DNA of 64,000 bases from Serinus canaria (Eukaryota > Chordata > Aves > Passeriformes > Fringillidae). Positions 63,859-64,000 of the stretch are shown in pieces. Below the pieces are notes generated by a model that saw only the letters and a program-made list of their open reading frames with translations, searched no databases and was not told the origin of the DNA. Numbering within the stretch: the first letter of the stretch is position 1; every line of letters starts with the position of its first letter. The stretch is from assembly GCF_022539315.1 (NCBI RefSeq), contig NC_066314.1, positions 46,809,180-46,873,179 of the forward strand, written 5' to 3'. Both the position numbers and the translations under genes were made by a program.

Positions 63859-64000
63859 CTCTATATTTTACAGAGGAGCAAAATGAAGAAACAAACTTTC
63901 TGGTGTCAGCGTGTGTCAAAGTTCCCAGTGTGCACCAGCTCAGTAGACTGGAGGAAATACAACTCCCATCCCTGAACAGCCAGCTAGATCCTCCTTCCAG

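Larger units (their letters stand above)
47015..64000 (-). other. GRIN2B: GRIN2B intron upstream of the 599-bp exon (3' part of human intron 2)
   Basis: About 17 kb of intron, open at the window edge. The exon encoding the start codon, signal peptide and residues 1-137 was sought on the minus strand and not found. Contents listed separately: a foldback hairpin, a GA/GACA tract, a CpG-rich island with a CGGCA array, a second GC-rich island with an X-box, homopolymers and a possible MIR-like piece. The rest looks like unique intronic DNA. Confidence 0.9.

Noticed and set aside
47100..64000. The GRIN2B start-codon and signal-peptide exon
   Set aside because: This exon should give a long conserved minus-strand frame ending at residue 137. 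None is present.

Overview
The window is vertebrate nuclear DNA, almost certainly from a bird and probably a songbird. Only two stretches are clearly protein-coding. Both are exons on the minus strand of GRIN2B, which encodes the GluN2B (NR2B) subunit of the NMDA-type glutamate receptor. The avian call rests on several CR1 LINE fragments with typical bird 3' ends. The songbird call rests on a tRNA-Ile-headed, CR1-tailed SINE near 39.8 kb that matches the TguSINE1 family known from zebra finch and relatives.

Layout along the gene, which runs from high to low coordinates: 47015-64000 is the 3' part of the intron before the first exon seen (intron 2 in human numbering). 46416-47014 is a 599-bp exon encoding GluN2B residues 138-336 plus two bases of codon 337. 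4736-46415 is a 41,680-bp intron. 4621-4735 is a 115-bp exon encoding the rest of codon 337 through residue 375. 1-4620 is the start of the next intron. Both exons have AG/GT splice sites, and the split codon 337 (AG|G, Arg) joins in frame. Together they encode much of the extracellular amino-terminal domain: the residues lining the ifenprodil site (Thr174-Pro177, Asp206, Met207, Glu236), zinc ligand Glu284, disulfide Cys321 and N-glycosylation sites Asn341 and Asn348. The signal-peptide exon and the ligand-binding and channel exons are not in the window.

The rest, more than 98 percent, is intron. It holds at least seven CR1 fragments (mostly antisense to GRIN2B), the SINE, possible ancient MIR-like pieces, microsatellites and homopolymers, and two CpG-rich islands in intron 2 (about 55.3-55.7 kb, containing a CGGCA pentamer array, and 60.85-61.02 kb). 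It also holds palindromic RFX-type X-boxes at 13.6, 17.3, 17.4 and 60.9 kb, a paired octamer site at 4.1 kb and a near-perfect foldback hairpin at 47.87 kb. Most other open reading frames show no sign of being genes. The longest, 298 codons at 19575-20471, is longer than expected by chance but begins inside a CR1 tail and resembles nothing I recognise.

I found no bacterial-type system, CRISPR array, RNA gene or intact mobile element. The more interesting signals are regulatory candidates and oddities inside the GRIN2B introns, not a new multi-gene system. TE family names, regulatory roles and residue comparisons come from memory of consensus and human sequences, not from a search.
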